Assembly: GCA_903839035.1 (NCBI GenBank)
Contig: CAIMAQ010000113.1
Coordinates: 1 to 64,000, forward strand
Reading direction: 5' to 3'
From: an uncultured Opitutia bacterium
GTDB taxonomy: Bacteria > Verrucomicrobiota > Verrucomicrobiia > Opitutales > Opitutaceae
Length of the DNA stretch: 64,000 nt
Shown: positions 19,251 through 28,197 of the stretch, one piece after another
Layout of the letters: the number at the start of each line of letters is the position of its first letter
Numbering within the stretch: the first letter of the stretch is position 1
Notes under the pieces: model-generated
Told to the model about the DNA's origin: nothing
Database searches by the model: none
The model's input: the letters and a program-made list of their open reading frames with translations, nothing else
Translations under genes and position numbers: made by a program

Positions 19251-19766
19251 ATGAGGGCGATCTGCGTCACCCTGATCGTGCTCGGGTTAACTGCTTCCTG
19301 CAGCCGGAGCGGGTCTGGCGGGATAGAAAATGCCCGGCCGCCGACGCGGTCCGAGGTCTGGGTGGCGATCCAGCCGCTGGCGGCGCGGTACCGGTTGGAG
19401 CCGGCCTTTATTTACGCCCTGGTTGCCGCGGAATCGAATTTTGACCCGGCGGCGCGCAACGGTGACGCCCGCGGTCTGCTGCAGCTCAAGCCCGGGGCGT
19501 GGCGCGCCGTGTCTGCCCAGCCCTACGAGCCCGCGGTGTGGAACTGGCGCAGCAACCTCGAGGCCGGCGTCGACTACCTCGCGTACTCCCGGGCCTATCT
19601 CCACAAGAAAACGGAGTTCTCCTATCCGCTGCTGCTGGCGGCATTTCACTACGGCCTGGAATACGTTGCGGAGCGCAAATTCAACGCGGAGGGCATTCCG
19701 ATCCCAGACAGCCCGATCTACCGTCAGCTCTGGGCCGGCAACTTGTCGCCGGTGCCACCGCCCTGA
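19251..19766 (+). CDS. Lytic transglycosylase lipoprotein (SLT domain)
   Basis: 171 residues. The signal peptide ends in a lipobox LTASC, so it should be lipid-anchored. The transglycosylase domain starts near residue 40 with the catalytic Glu in LVAAESNFDP and the GLLQLKPGA segment, and ends near 155. It cleaves peptidoglycan glycan strands in the periplasm. It is short for the group, with only the catalytic domain present. It begins 11 bases after fabF. Confidence 0.88.
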   Translation: MRAICVTLIVLGLTASCSRSGSGGIENARPPTRSEVWVAIQPLAARYRLEPAFIYALVAAESNFDPAARNGDARGLLQLKPGAWRAVSAQPYEPAVWNWRSNLEAGVDYLAYSRAYLHKKTEFSYPLLLAAFHYGLEYVAERKFNAEGIPIPDSPIYRQLWAGNLSPVPPP

Positions 19767-20222
19767 TCAGGGCTGGCGGGGGGCGAGCCATTTTTTCAGG
19801 CAGGCGTAGAGGTCGGCGCGTTTCACGGGCTTGGGCAGGAAGTCATCCATGCCGGCGGCGGCGCAGTCGGCGCGGTCTTCCGGTTGCACATTGGCCGTGA
19901 GGGCGACGATCGGCAGCGGCCGGCCGTTGAGCCCGGCGCGGATCGCACGGGTGGCGGCGAATCCATCGATGCCCGGCAGCAGGCAATCCATCAACACCAC
20001 GTCCCACGGATCGCGCAACGCGGTCTCGACCGCGGCTTCACCGGTGCCCACGACCGTGATTTTCAGGCCGTGTTTTTCGAGCATGCGGCGGATGAGGTGC
20101 TGGTTCAGCAGATCGTCCTCCACGACGAGCACGCGGCCGGACAACAGTTCAAAGGGTCCCGCGCTCAAGCTCGGAACGACGGCGGGGACCTGGGGTGTCT
20201 GGGCGGGGTCGGACGGGTCCAT
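19767..20222 (-). CDS. Single-domain response regulator (receiver)
   Basis: 151 residues from ATG at 20222; a TTG at 20273 is possible but less likely. A Pro-rich N-terminal tail of about 28 residues precedes a receiver domain with D36-D37, phosphorylatable D79 (VLMDCLLPGIDG), and K131 (LPKPVKR). There is no output domain. It resembles receiver domains of hybrid kinases and may signal by protein contact. Its stop adjoins that of the transglycosylase gene (convergent). The partner kinase is unknown. Confidence 0.85.
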   Translation of the reverse strand: MDPSDPAQTPQVPAVVPSLSAGPFELLSGRVLVVEDDLLNQHLIRRMLEKHGLKITVVGTGEAAVETALRDPWDVVLMDCLLPGIDGFAATRAIRAGLNGRPLPIVALTANVQPEDRADCAAAGMDDFLPKPVKRADLYACLKKWLAPRQP

Positions 20223-20292
20223 TGAAGCGGTCAATGTGTGACGAAAAGGGACGGGCGAAAGCGAATTGGGCAAGGATGCGTAGTTCCACTTA

Positions 20293-20323
20293 TAAAAAAA
20301 CCCGCGGCCGGTGGGCCGCGGGG
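20293..20323 (-). terminator. Terminator of rpmB
   Basis: On the - strand a 9-bp stem CCCGCGGCC / GGCCGCGGG with a 4-base loop is followed by seven U residues. Confidence 0.92.
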
Positions 20324-20348
20324 TTGGAAAGAAAAGGGCCGGAAGGAC

Positions 20349-20579
20349 TTAGGCCTTCTGGACGAGACCGGCCTTGATGGCCTTGACGGAGACCAGCATG
20401 CGCTTGGTGCCGCCATTGGCGAGGCGCACGCGGATGCGCTGCAGGTTCGGGCGGAATTTGCGCTTCGTGATGCTGGTCACGTGCGTGCCGATGCCGCCGC
20501 TCTTTTTCGACTGACCCTTGCGGTTGATGATCGAGCCCTTGACGGGGCGGCGACCGGTGATTGCACAGATTCTGGCCAT
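20349..20579 (-). CDS. rpmB: 50S ribosomal protein L28
   Basis: 76 residues: MARICAITGRRPVKGSIINR at the N-terminus and basic throughout, with RVRLANGGTKRMLVSVKAIK near the end, as in bacterial L28. It has no CxxC zinc-binding pairs, so it is the zinc-independent form. It is a large ribosomal subunit component. It is monocistronic, with a strong terminator 25 bases downstream. Confidence 0.95.
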   Translation of the reverse strand: MARICAITGRRPVKGSIINRKGQSKKSGGIGTHVTSITKRKFRPNLQRIRVRLANGGTKRMLVSVKAIKAGLVQKA

Positions 20580-20644
20580 GGTGGTTTTGAGTTGGTTAAA
20601 GGGTTAGGAGTAAAGGTTGGGTCGGAGGCGAGGCAAGGGGAATT

Positions 20645-21640
20645 TTACCGGTCGCGCCAGGCATGCAAAACCTGAAATTTCTGACCCAAGTGGGAGGGAT
20701 GGAGCAGTTGGAGCAGGGAGAGTTTCTTCTGGCTGAAGTGAGCAGCCTCCGCGGCGGTGGTGGTGGCGATGTAGGGGGCGGCGTGATGGATGAAAAACGC
20801 CTCCTGCGACTCCAGGGTCGGAGTGGCAAAGCCGTGAGCCGAGAGTGAATCGGCCAGCCAGTCCCAGCAGATATGGCAGGTGAGATCCTGTTCGCCGGGG
20901 CGGGCGAGGAGATCGTTGGACTGTTGATGGCGGTGGTAGGCGCGGGCGGTGCCGGCGGGGCAGGCCTCCGTCAGCTCCCGCCAGGACTTGCCGTAATCGA
21001 AGGCGACAAAGAGCCCGGTCCACGGCTGGGAGGCGAGTTCGCCGGCCAGCGTGGCGGCGGCGAGCGGGGCGTCGATGACGTACCCCTCGGGCGCCACGGC
21101 CGGCAGGCCGGCCGGCGGGGCGGTGGGTTGTTCGAGGAGGACAAGCGCAGCATCGCGCAGGGCCACATTGACCTCGAGCCAGGCACCCCGGCGGAAAACG
21201 AATCGCCGGAACGGCTGGGCATCGAAGAGCTCGTTGGAGAAAACAATGCACGGGCCGGAGAGCGACGGGGGCTCGCCGACCTGTACGGTGCGCGTGGTGG
21301 CAAACGGGTGGGAAACGCCAGCCAGGACCCCGCCGCCGGGCTCGGCGCCGATCTCCACGAAGGAGAAATCACCGGGGTTGCGGTCCGCCAGCAGGGTGCC
21401 GATCGCGGCCGTGAGGAGTTCGCCAAAGACCGGGCCGCTGGTGCTCGCGGTGAAAAAATCGGTGCCGGCGCCATAACCCACGCGAGCCCGGTCCCGCCGG
21501 TAATAGCCGAGCGTGGGGTGGTACAGCGCGAGTTGCATGAACTGGGCAAACGTCAGGCTCCCGCCAGCGCCGGCGGTGGCGCGGAAGGCGGCAAGGAATT
21601 CCGCGGCGGGCGCGGGGGAGGACGGAAGCGACGAACCCAT
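20645..21640 (-). CDS. MidA/NDUFAF7-family SAM-dependent methyltransferase
   Basis: 331 residues. The N-terminal segment FMQLALYHPTLGYY and GTDFFTASTSGPVFGELL are characteristic of the family (DUF185). The SAM site is FVEIGAEPGGG, followed by FSNELFDAQPFRR. Mitochondrial NDUFAF7 methylates an arginine of respiratory complex I; the bacterial substrate is not established. The 5' end faces ctpA with a gap of only 16-34 bases, so the two promoters must overlap coding sequence. Confidence 0.85.
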   Translation of the reverse strand: MGSSLPSSPAPAAEFLAAFRATAGAGGSLTFAQFMQLALYHPTLGYYRRDRARVGYGAGTDFFTASTSGPVFGELLTAAIGTLLADRNPGDFSFVEIGAEPGGGVLAGVSHPFATTRTVQVGEPPSLSGPCIVFSNELFDAQPFRRFVFRRGAWLEVNVALRDAALVLLEQPTAPPAGLPAVAPEGYVIDAPLAAATLAGELASQPWTGLFVAFDYGKSWRELTEACPAGTARAYHRHQQSNDLLARPGEQDLTCHICWDWLADSLSAHGFATPTLESQEAFFIHHAAPYIATTTAAEAAHFSQKKLSLLQLLHPSHLGQKFQVLHAWRDR

Positions 21641-21656
21641 TTACAAACCGAAGCAG

Positions 21657-22958
21657 ATGCACACAGTCGCCTGCATGCTCAAACGGATTCTCATCATCGC
21701 GGCGGGCCTGGTGCTCGGCCTGGTGCTGTCGCTGGGCGCGGCCCGGCTGGCACTGGCCTGGGGGCTGTTTCCCAACCGCGAACTCGACCACTCCGCGTCG
21801 TACATGCGCGAGGTGATGCAGCTGGTGAATGAGAACTACTTTGACGCCAAGTCCTCGGACTATGACCACCTCGCGAAGTCGGCCATCCACGGGATGGTGG
21901 AGTCGCTGGACCCGCACTCGGAGTTTCTGGAATCGAAGGATTACAACCAGCTCGAGGAAGAGCTGAGCGGGGATTTCAGCGGCATCGGCGTGCAGGTGGA
22001 GATGCGCAAGGGCCACGTGATTGTCATCGCGCCCATTGCCGGCTCGCCCGGCGAAAAGGCGGGCATCCTGCGCGGCGATGAACTCGTCAGCGTCAATGGC
22101 AAGGTGCTGGAGCGCGGACTGTCGATGGATGGCGTGATCGACCGGCTGCGCGGCAAGCCGCACACCAAGGTGGCCGTGAGTCTGCTGCGGCCGAGCACGG
22201 GCAAGACGATTGACCTCACGCTGGAGCGCGAGCTGATCAAGCTCGAGAGTGTGCGCGATGTGCACGTGCTGGCGGATCACACCGGCTACATCCAGCTGAC
22301 CGAGTTTTCCGACCACACGGCCGAGGAATTCGACCAGGCTCTCAACCGGCTGCTGAAGGAAGGCATCGACAGCCTCGTCATTGACCTCCGCAACAATCCC
22401 GGCGGGTTGCTCGACGCCGCGGTGGACGTGGCGGAGCCGTTTTTCAAGAAAGGTGAGTTGATCGTCTATACGCAGGGCCGCAAGGCGGCGGACCGCGAGG
22501 AGTACCGGGCGAGCGCCGACGGCGATCCGCTCCGGCTGCCGGTCGCGCTCCTGATCAATTCCGGCAGCGCCAGTGCGGCCGAGGTGGTCACGGGGGCGCT
22601 CAAGGACACCGGTCGCGCGGTGGTCGTGGGCGAGCGTTCCTTCGGCAAGGGTTCCGTGCAGTCCATCTTCAAGCTCAAGAATGGCGAGGGGCTGCGCCTG
22701 ACCACCGCCCGTTATTTCACCCCGGGCGGCGTGAGCATCCACGAGAAGGGGATCACCCCGCAGGTGGAGGTCGTGATGACGCCGGAAGAGGACAGCCGGC
22801 TGCGGCTGCAGCGCCTGCGGCCCGACGTCGCGGACCCGAAGGAATTCAAGGACCGGTTTGGCTTTGCGCCGATCGAGGACCGCCAGCTGCAGGCCGCGCT
22901 CGACGTCCTCAAGGGCATCACCCTGCTGCGGGAGCGGTCCGCGCCGCTTGAACCCTGA
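21657..22958 (+). CDS. ctpA: C-terminal processing peptidase, S41 family
   Basis: 433 residues from ATG 21657, or 427 from ATG 21675 (MLKRILIIAAG). An N-terminal signal anchor (about 8-35) is followed by a PDZ domain (GIGVQVEMRKGHVIVIAP) and a protease core with the catalytic Ser in INSGSASAAEVV and Lys in GERSFGKGSVQ. It degrades or trims periplasmic proteins from their C-termini. It lies 6 bases upstream of tsaD, so the two probably share a transcript. Confidence 0.92.
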   Translation: MHTVACMLKRILIIAAGLVLGLVLSLGAARLALAWGLFPNRELDHSASYMREVMQLVNENYFDAKSSDYDHLAKSAIHGMVESLDPHSEFLESKDYNQLEEELSGDFSGIGVQVEMRKGHVIVIAPIAGSPGEKAGILRGDELVSVNGKVLERGLSMDGVIDRLRGKPHTKVAVSLLRPSTGKTIDLTLERELIKLESVRDVHVLADHTGYIQLTEFSDHTAEEFDQALNRLLKEGIDSLVIDLRNNPGGLLDAAVDVAEPFFKKGELIVYTQGRKAADREEYRASADGDPLRLPVALLINSGSASAAEVVTGALKDTGRAVVVGERSFGKGSVQSIFKLKNGEGLRLTTARYFTPGGVSIHEKGITPQVEVVMTPEEDSRLRLQRLRPDVADPKEFKDRFGFAPIEDRQLQAALDVLKGITLLRERSAPLEP

Positions 22959-22964
22959 CCGCCC

Positions 22965-24002
22965 ATGATCCTGGCGCTCGAAAGCTCGTGCGACGAGACC
23001 GCCGTCGCGTTGTTTGACCCCGCCCGGGGACTGACGGGCGAGTGGGTGCACAGCCAGATCGCGCTGCACGAGCGGCATGGCGGGGTGGTGCCCGACCTCG
23101 CGACGCGGGAGCACCTGCGGCATTTCGGGCCGCTGCTGGCGTGCGCCAAGGCGGAGGTGGGTTTTGACCGGGTGACGCAGGTCGCGGTGACAAACGGCCC
23201 CGGCCTGGCGGCCTGCCTGGCCATTGGCGGGGCGGCGGCGAAATCGCTCGCGTTCACGCTCAAGGTACCGGTGGCGGGGGTGAATCACCTGCGCGGCCAC
23301 GTCTGGTCGCCGTTCATCGCCCTGCACGCGGAGGGACCGGGAAATTTCGACGCGCGCCTGGCGGAGCTCCTGCCGCATCTCGGGCTGATTGTCTCGGGCG
23401 GCAACACGATCCTCTTTACGCTCAGTGCCGACTGCCGGGTCACGGTGCTGTCGTCCACGCGGGACGACGCGGCGGGCGAGGCGCTGGACAAGGGCGCGAA
23501 GCTGCTGGGCCTGGGTTATCCCGGCGGCCCGCTGATCGAGCAGCGGGCGTTGCACGGCCGGCCGGCTGCGTTCGATTTTCCGCGCGGCATCGGCCGGCGG
23601 GACGAGCTGGATTTCAGCTTTTCCGGCGTGAAGACAAGCCTGCGCTACCAGATTGAGAAGATGACTCCGGCGGACGTACAGGCGCGGCTGCCGGATCTCT
23701 GCGCCAGTTATCAGCAGGCGGTGCTCGACGCACTGGCGCGGAAGACGCGCGCGGCGCTGGAGCAGGGCGCGGGATCATTTCGCAGCCTCGGGTTGTCCGG
23801 TGGCGTGGCGAACAACCGTGCGCTGCGGACGGCGCTGCAAGCGGAGGCGAACCGCCAGCGGGTTCCGTTTCTGGCGGCGCAGCCCCAGCACACGGGCGAC
23901 AACGCCGGGATGATCGCGTTTGCCGCGTGGGCGGATGCGGCCGGGACGGAGCGCGCTGCGGGCCTCGGCCTGCGGGTGGAGCCGAGCGCGGGGCTGGCCT
24001 AG
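22965..24002 (+). CDS. tsaD: tRNA N6-threonylcarbamoyladenosine transferase
   Basis: 345 residues. ILALESSCDETAVAL at the N-terminus is diagnostic; the metal ligands are His residues in HLRGHVWSPF and the late Asp in HTGDNAGMIA; LSGGVANNRALR is also present. TsaD transfers the threonylcarbamoyl group to A37 of ANN-decoding tRNAs. It overlaps nothing and ends convergently with rpoN, 5 bases apart. Confidence 0.95.
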   Translation: MILALESSCDETAVALFDPARGLTGEWVHSQIALHERHGGVVPDLATREHLRHFGPLLACAKAEVGFDRVTQVAVTNGPGLAACLAIGGAAAKSLAFTLKVPVAGVNHLRGHVWSPFIALHAEGPGNFDARLAELLPHLGLIVSGGNTILFTLSADCRVTVLSSTRDDAAGEALDKGAKLLGLGYPGGPLIEQRALHGRPAAFDFPRGIGRRDELDFSFSGVKTSLRYQIEKMTPADVQARLPDLCASYQQAVLDALARKTRAALEQGAGSFRSLGLSGGVANNRALRTALQAEANRQRVPFLAAQPQHTGDNAGMIAFAAWADAAGTERAAGLGLRVEPSAGLA

Positions 24003-24007
24003 CGCCC

Positions 24008-25486
24008 CTACTTGTAGTCGCGGCGGAGATTACTCGGCAGGATGCCGAGCTCCTCGCGGTACTTGGCGACGGTGCGGCGGGCGAGGCTGAGGCCCTTTTC
24101 TTGGAGCTTCACGACGAGTTCCTGGTCGCTCAGCGGTGCGGTCTTGTCCTCGACGGCGACGATGTCGGCCAGCATTTCCTTCACGCTGGTGTTGGAGACG
24201 GCGGCGCCGCTGTCGGCCTGGTAGCCGGTGGTGAAGAAGAACTTGAATTCGAAGATGCCGTGCGGCGTCTTCATGTACTTGTTCGCAATCGCCCGGCTGA
24301 CGGTCGTTTCGTGGACGCCGACGATATCGGCGATCTGTGTCATGGTGAGCGGCTGCAGCTGCGAGACGCCGTGCTCGAAGAACGGGGTCTGCGCCTTGAT
24401 GATCTCGCGGGTGATGCGCTCGATGGTCCGCTGGCGCTGCTCGATCGAGTCGATCAGGAACTTGCCCGAGCGCATGCGTTCGCGGAGATACTCGCGCTCA
24501 TCCTTCGACAGGGTGCCCTTGGCGATGAGGTCGCGGTAGGTACTGGAGATGCGCAGGCGCGGGATGTAGTCGCTGTTGAGGTGGATCTTCCACTCGTCGC
24601 CGTCCTTCTCGACGGTGACGTCGGCGACAACGACGCGGTTGTTGTCCTCGGCGAACCGGCGGCCGGGTGCGGGGTCGAGCTTGCTGATCTCCTCGATGGC
24701 GGCCTGCACGTCGTCGGCGGGCGCGCCGAGCTTGCGGGCGAGCTCGGGAATGCGGCGGCGCGAGAGCAGCTCAAAGTGATCACGCAGCATGCGGGCCGCA
24801 AGCGACTCGCCCCGGCCGCGGGCGGTCAGCTGCGCGAGCAGGCACTCGGCGAGGGTCTGGCTGCCAATGCCGGGCGGGTCGAAGCTCTGGAGGAGCTTGA
24901 GCGCCTCGAGCATGGTGTCATAGGGCAGGTTGGTCTGCAGCGCGATGTCCGCGGGCGGCTGGGCTAGGTAGCCGCGGTCATCGAGGCTGCCAACGAGCTG
25001 GCGCAGCGCCTCGAGTACCGGGGGGGCGAGCTCGTCGAGCGCCACCTGCTGCATCAGGTGCTCCTGCAGGGAGGTTTCCGAGACGAGGGAGTCGAAGAAA
25101 TGCTGCCGTTTCTCGGCGTCCTCCGCCGTGTACGACTGGGTGCCGCCGGCACTGGACAGGTGGTCCTTCCAGTCCTGGTCGAGCTTCCCGAGGATTTCGA
25201 ATTCCTTGCTGAAATCCATTTCCTCGCGGTGGTCGCCCTGCTCGGCCGAGGCGGCATCCGTGGCGGGTTCGTCGGGGGAGTCGGTCGCCGCGGTCTTGTC
25301 GATGCTCTCGCCGTCCATCGGTAGCTCCTCGAGCGTAGGATTGGCCTGAAGCTCCTCCTGGATAACCGAACGCAAATCAAGCGCAGCGACCTGCAGGATC
25401 TTCAGGGAATGCCGAAGCTGCGGCGCAAGAACGAGGGACTGAGTCTGGCGCTGGCGAAGATCGTGGCTAAATCCGGGCCCGCTCAT
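24008..25486 (-). CDS. rpoN: RNA polymerase sigma-54 factor
   Basis: 492 residues. The N-terminal Gln/Leu-rich region I (RQRQTQSLVLAPQLRHSLKI) binds activator and core, an acidic region II lies near residues 65-110, the core-binding and DNA-binding domains follow, and the RpoN box ARRTVAKYREELGI lies near the C-terminus. It directs polymerase to -24/-12 promoters that need an ATP-dependent activator. It lies 24 bases downstream of the protein kinase gene on the same strand, and the two are probably cotranscribed. Confidence 0.96.
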   Translation of the reverse strand: MSGPGFSHDLRQRQTQSLVLAPQLRHSLKILQVAALDLRSVIQEELQANPTLEELPMDGESIDKTAATDSPDEPATDAASAEQGDHREEMDFSKEFEILGKLDQDWKDHLSSAGGTQSYTAEDAEKRQHFFDSLVSETSLQEHLMQQVALDELAPPVLEALRQLVGSLDDRGYLAQPPADIALQTNLPYDTMLEALKLLQSFDPPGIGSQTLAECLLAQLTARGRGESLAARMLRDHFELLSRRRIPELARKLGAPADDVQAAIEEISKLDPAPGRRFAEDNNRVVVADVTVEKDGDEWKIHLNSDYIPRLRISSTYRDLIAKGTLSKDEREYLRERMRSGKFLIDSIEQRQRTIERITREIIKAQTPFFEHGVSQLQPLTMTQIADIVGVHETTVSRAIANKYMKTPHGIFEFKFFFTTGYQADSGAAVSNTSVKEMLADIVAVEDKTAPLSDQELVVKLQEKGLSLARRTVAKYREELGILPSNLRRDYK

Positions 25487-25510
25487 GTACTGGATGAATG
25501 CTGTAGGTTA

Positions 25511-26545
25511 TCATCGCAGGGGCGTGGGGTAGGGGGGACGGGAAGAAACCGAGGTGCCGCCGAGTTCGGTCACGCCGAAGATATCCTTCAGGTAGACGCC
25601 GAGCTTTTCGTTGGTGGGGCCGTAGCCGTCGCTGTAGAGGTACATTTCCAGGTCCGTCAGCATGGCGAACGCGGACTGGTAGCGCTGGTCGCGATCACGC
25701 GTGAGCGCCTTCTGGATGATGGCCTCGAGCTTGGGGTTGATGTCCGGGCGCAGGGTGGAGAACTGCGGGATGGGCATCGTGAGGATGTTCCGGCGCGACT
25801 GGGCTCGGTCCGCGGAGCGGAAGATGTTTTTGCCCAGCAGCAGTTCGGTGAGGACGATGCCGAGGGGGAAGAGGTCGGCGCGGGCGTCGGTCACGGCGTA
25901 GTTGGCCTGCTCGGGTGAGAGATACTCGTCCTTGCCCGCGATGACCTTGCCTTCCTCATTGTACATCAGGTCGAGGGCCTTCGCGATGCCGAAGTCCGTG
26001 AGCTTCACGTCGCCCTCGTGAGCCATGAGGACGTTCTTCGGGCCGATGTCCCGGTGGACGATGTTGAGGTGGCGGCCCTCGCGGTCGTTCTTCTGGTGGG
26101 CGTAGGCGAGGCCGCGCGCGACGCGCGAGACGATGAAGGCGGCGAGATCGACGGGGATCTGCTTCCGGAGCTCGCGGTGCTTGTCGATGAACATCTCGAG
26201 GTGCACGCCGCGGACAAACTCCATGACCATGAAATACTGTCCGCCGACCTGGCCGAGGTGGTAGGTCTGGACGATGTTGGTATGGATGAGGTCGGCCACG
26301 AGCCGGGCCTCGCCGATGAAGTTCTTCTGGAACTCCTCGATGGCGGAGAACTCCTCGCGGATGAGCTTCACTGCGACGGTCTTCCGGAAATTTCCGGCGC
26401 CAAGCTGCACGGCCTCGTACACCACGCCCATGCCGCCCTCGGCCAGCTTGTGCAGCATCTCATAGTGGATCTCGTTGAAAAGATGTTTGATGGACGACAC
26501 GACGGGTGAGGAAAGGGCCCGTTGCGGTGACTGGCAAGTGTTCAA
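25511..26545 (-). CDS. Cytoplasmic Ser/Thr protein kinase
   Basis: About 344 residues from a TTG at 26545; a GTG at 26500 (MSSIKHLF) is a good alternative. The Gly-rich loop is [12 protein letters not shown], the ATP Lys is in [10 protein letters not shown], the catalytic loop is HRDIGPKN and the metal loop is LTDFGIAK. The Lys usually found two residues after the catalytic Asp is Gly here, a change common in bacterial kinases of this type. There is no membrane helix or sensor domain, unlike most bacterial relatives. It sits just upstream of rpoN. The substrates are unknown. Confidence 0.88.
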   Translation of the reverse strand: MNTCQSPQRALSSPVVSSIKHLFNEIHYEMLHKLAEGGMGVVYEAVQLGAGNFRKTVAVKLIREEFSAIEEFQKNFIGEARLVADLIHTNIVQTYHLGQVGGQYFMVMEFVRGVHLEMFIDKHRELRKQIPVDLAAFIVSRVARGLAYAHQKNDREGRHLNIVHRDIGPKNVLMAHEGDVKLTDFGIAKALDLMYNEEGKVIAGKDEYLSPEQANYAVTDARADLFPLGIVLTELLLGKNIFRSADRAQSRRNILTMPIPQFSTLRPDINPKLEAIIQKALTRDRDQRYQSAFAMLTDLEMYLYSDGYGPTNEKLGVYLKDIFGVTELGGTSVSSRPPYPTPLR

Positions 26546-26613
26546 TCTGAATTAGGCGCGGAATCTGCTTCACCGAAATTTGACACACGGTTTTCCCGAT
26601 CCAGAGTGACGGG

Positions 26614-26931
26614 ATGATCACCCTTTCCAGTCGCGCCGCGGATCGCGTGCGCACCATGCAGGCCGAGCTCAACGCCCCGGCGAAGCGCCTGCGTGTCTTT
26701 GTCGAAACCGGCGGATGCTCGGGATTTCAATACGGCATGTCCTTTGACGAACGGAAGGCCGGCGATGCCGAGTTGGAGAGCGAGGGCGTGAACTTCCTCG
26801 TGGATCCCTCGAGTCTGGCCTACCTGGATGGATCAGCCATCGACTTTGACGACGGACTGCATGGCAAGGGCTTTGCGATCAACAATCCCCAGGCCCAGAG
26901 CACCTGCGGCTGCGGCAAATCCTTCAACTGA
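26614..26931 (+). CDS. HesB/IscA-family iron-sulfur cluster insertion protein
   Basis: 105 residues. The three conserved cysteines are present, in GGCSGFQYGM and the C-terminal CGCGKSFN. It is a carrier that delivers Fe-S clusters to apoproteins such as the many Fe-S enzymes of respiration. It could be an ErpA or IscA type; no isc or suf genes are adjacent to decide. It faces ubiE convergently. Confidence 0.93.
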   Translation: MITLSSRAADRVRTMQAELNAPAKRLRVFVETGGCSGFQYGMSFDERKAGDAELESEGVNFLVDPSSLAYLDGSAIDFDDGLHGKGFAINNPQAQSTCGCGKSFN

Positions 26932-26945
26932 GTTGCCCGCGCGGC

Positions 26946-27647
26946 CTATTTGGCTGCCTCGTGCAACGCCACGGTGCCAAAAGTCAGCCCGCACGCGGTC
27001 ACCCGAGTGAAGCCGGCGGCACTGATTTGCTCCGCCAGTGCTTTGCGCCCGGGAAATTGCTCAATGGTCTCGTTGAGATAGACGTACGCGGCGCGGTCAC
27101 CGGTGACGGCGCCTGCGATCAGCGGCAGCAGCCGGCGCAGGTAAAAGAAATAGAGCGGGCGGAACCAGGCTGACGGCTGGGAAAACTCGAGCACGTACAG
27201 CCGTCCATTCGGCCGCAGCACGCGGTGCATTTCGCGCAGGGATCGATCCCGGTCCGCCATGTTGCGCAGCCCAAAGGAGATGGTGACGGCATCGAAACAG
27301 GCGTCCGGCAGGGGCAGGGCCAGCCCGTCGCCGGGGCGGAAAGTGAGGGTGGCCTGGCGATCGGCCGGAAGTGAGGCCTTTTTGGTGTCGGCCTGGTCCA
27401 GCATGGGCTGGCAGAAGTCCATGCCGGTGATAACCGTTCCGGCGGGCAGTCCGCGACTGAGTGCAAACGCCACATCTCCGCTCCCCGTAGCGAGATCCAG
27501 CACGTCGGCCGGGGCTTGGCGCGCCACGGCTTTCACCAGGCAGCGCCGCCACCAGACGTCCAGCCCGCCGCTGAGCAGATGGTTGGCCAAATCATAGCGC
27601 CCCGCGATGCGGGCGAACATGGAATTGACGGCAGTGGGATCGGGCAT
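26946..27647 (-). CDS. ubiE: Demethylmenaquinone/ubiquinone C-methyltransferase
   Basis: 233 residues. The N-terminal FARIAGRYDLANHLLSGG and the SAM motif VLDLATGSGDVAFAL are followed by the family segment SFGLRNMADRDRSLREMHRVL. It methylates the quinone ring in the last step of menaquinone synthesis (MenG role), which fits a menaquinol-oxidising alternative complex III in the same window. Ubiquinone use cannot be excluded from sequence. Confidence 0.93.
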   Translation of the reverse strand: MPDPTAVNSMFARIAGRYDLANHLLSGGLDVWWRRCLVKAVARQAPADVLDLATGSGDVAFALSRGLPAGTVITGMDFCQPMLDQADTKKASLPADRQATLTFRPGDGLALPLPDACFDAVTISFGLRNMADRDRSLREMHRVLRPNGRLYVLEFSQPSAWFRPLYFFYLRRLLPLIAGAVTGDRAAYVYLNETIEQFPGRKALAEQISAAGFTRVTACGLTFGTVALHEAAK

Positions 27648-27693
27648 GGAAAAGGGCTTTTGTCGGCCAGATAATAAAACTCACCCATATTAG

Positions 27694-27723
27694 TTGACGC
27701 AATTCCACATCTGCGAGTAATTT
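27694..27723 (+). promoter_or_regulatory. Candidate sigma-70 promoter for the HU/IHF gene
   Basis: TTGACG at 27694-27699 and TAATTT at 27718-27723 are separated by 18 bases, in an AT-rich gap 43 bases upstream of the start codon. It was found by eye only. Confidence 0.5.
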
Positions 27724-27765
27724 AGAGGTGTCTGGAACAGGCTTTTACGAAACAAAGGAAAACCC

Positions 27766-28086
27766 ATGTCCACCAACCTCACCAAACGAGAGATCGTCTT
27801 GGAAATCTACAAAAAGACCAGTTTCCCCCAGAAGCAGGTCGTCGAGACCGTTCAGCTCACGCTCGACATCATTCAGAAGGCGCTCGCCGACGGTCGCAAC
27901 GTCGAGTTGCGCAACTTCGGCGTCCTCGAGGTCCAGGTGCGCAAGGCGCGCATCGGCCGCAATCCCAACAAGCCCGAGGCTGAGGTGGTTATTCCCCAGC
28001 GGGCCGTGGTGAAGTTCAAGTCGGGCAAGATTCTCAAGCAACAGCTCAAGAAGCTCGACCTCGCCAAGTTGCAAACGGGTACCTAA
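27766..28086 (+). CDS. HU/IHF-family DNA-binding protein
   Basis: 106 residues. The HU/IHF fold is visible from N-terminal helices (TKREIVLEIYKKT) to the beta arm (GRNPNKPEAEVVIP) and the C-terminal helix region. The conserved ELRNFGVLEV segment precedes the arm. The arm carries the R-N-P motif and the intercalating Pro. It bends and compacts DNA. An extension of about 10 residues at the C-terminus is longer than in typical HU. A Shine-Dalgarno AAAGGA precedes the ATG. The gene stands alone with its own promoter and terminator. Confidence 0.92.
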   Translation: MSTNLTKREIVLEIYKKTSFPQKQVVETVQLTLDIIQKALADGRNVELRNFGVLEVQVRKARIGRNPNKPEAEVVIPQRAVVKFKSGKILKQQLKKLDLAKLQTGT

Positions 28087-28113
28087 GTCCTACCCCAGCA
28101 AGACTCTATTCGA

Positions 28114-28139
28114 AGGCCGGGCCCCGCCCGGCCTTTTTT
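28114..28139 (+). terminator. Terminator of the HU/IHF gene
   Basis: A perfect 9-bp stem AGGCCGGGC / GCCCGGCCT with a 3-base loop, followed by a T run. Confidence 0.9.
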
Positions 28140-28197
28140 GTGGGTGGGCAAAAATTAACATCGCCCTGCCTCGGGCCGGTTCGCCATTTTCCACCCA

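Noticed and set aside
25511-26545. Protein kinase as a pseudokinase because HRD is followed by I-G-P-K-N
   Set aside because: The catalytic Asp, the ATP Lys and DFG are present, and loss of the catalytic-loop Lys is common in active bacterial kinases.
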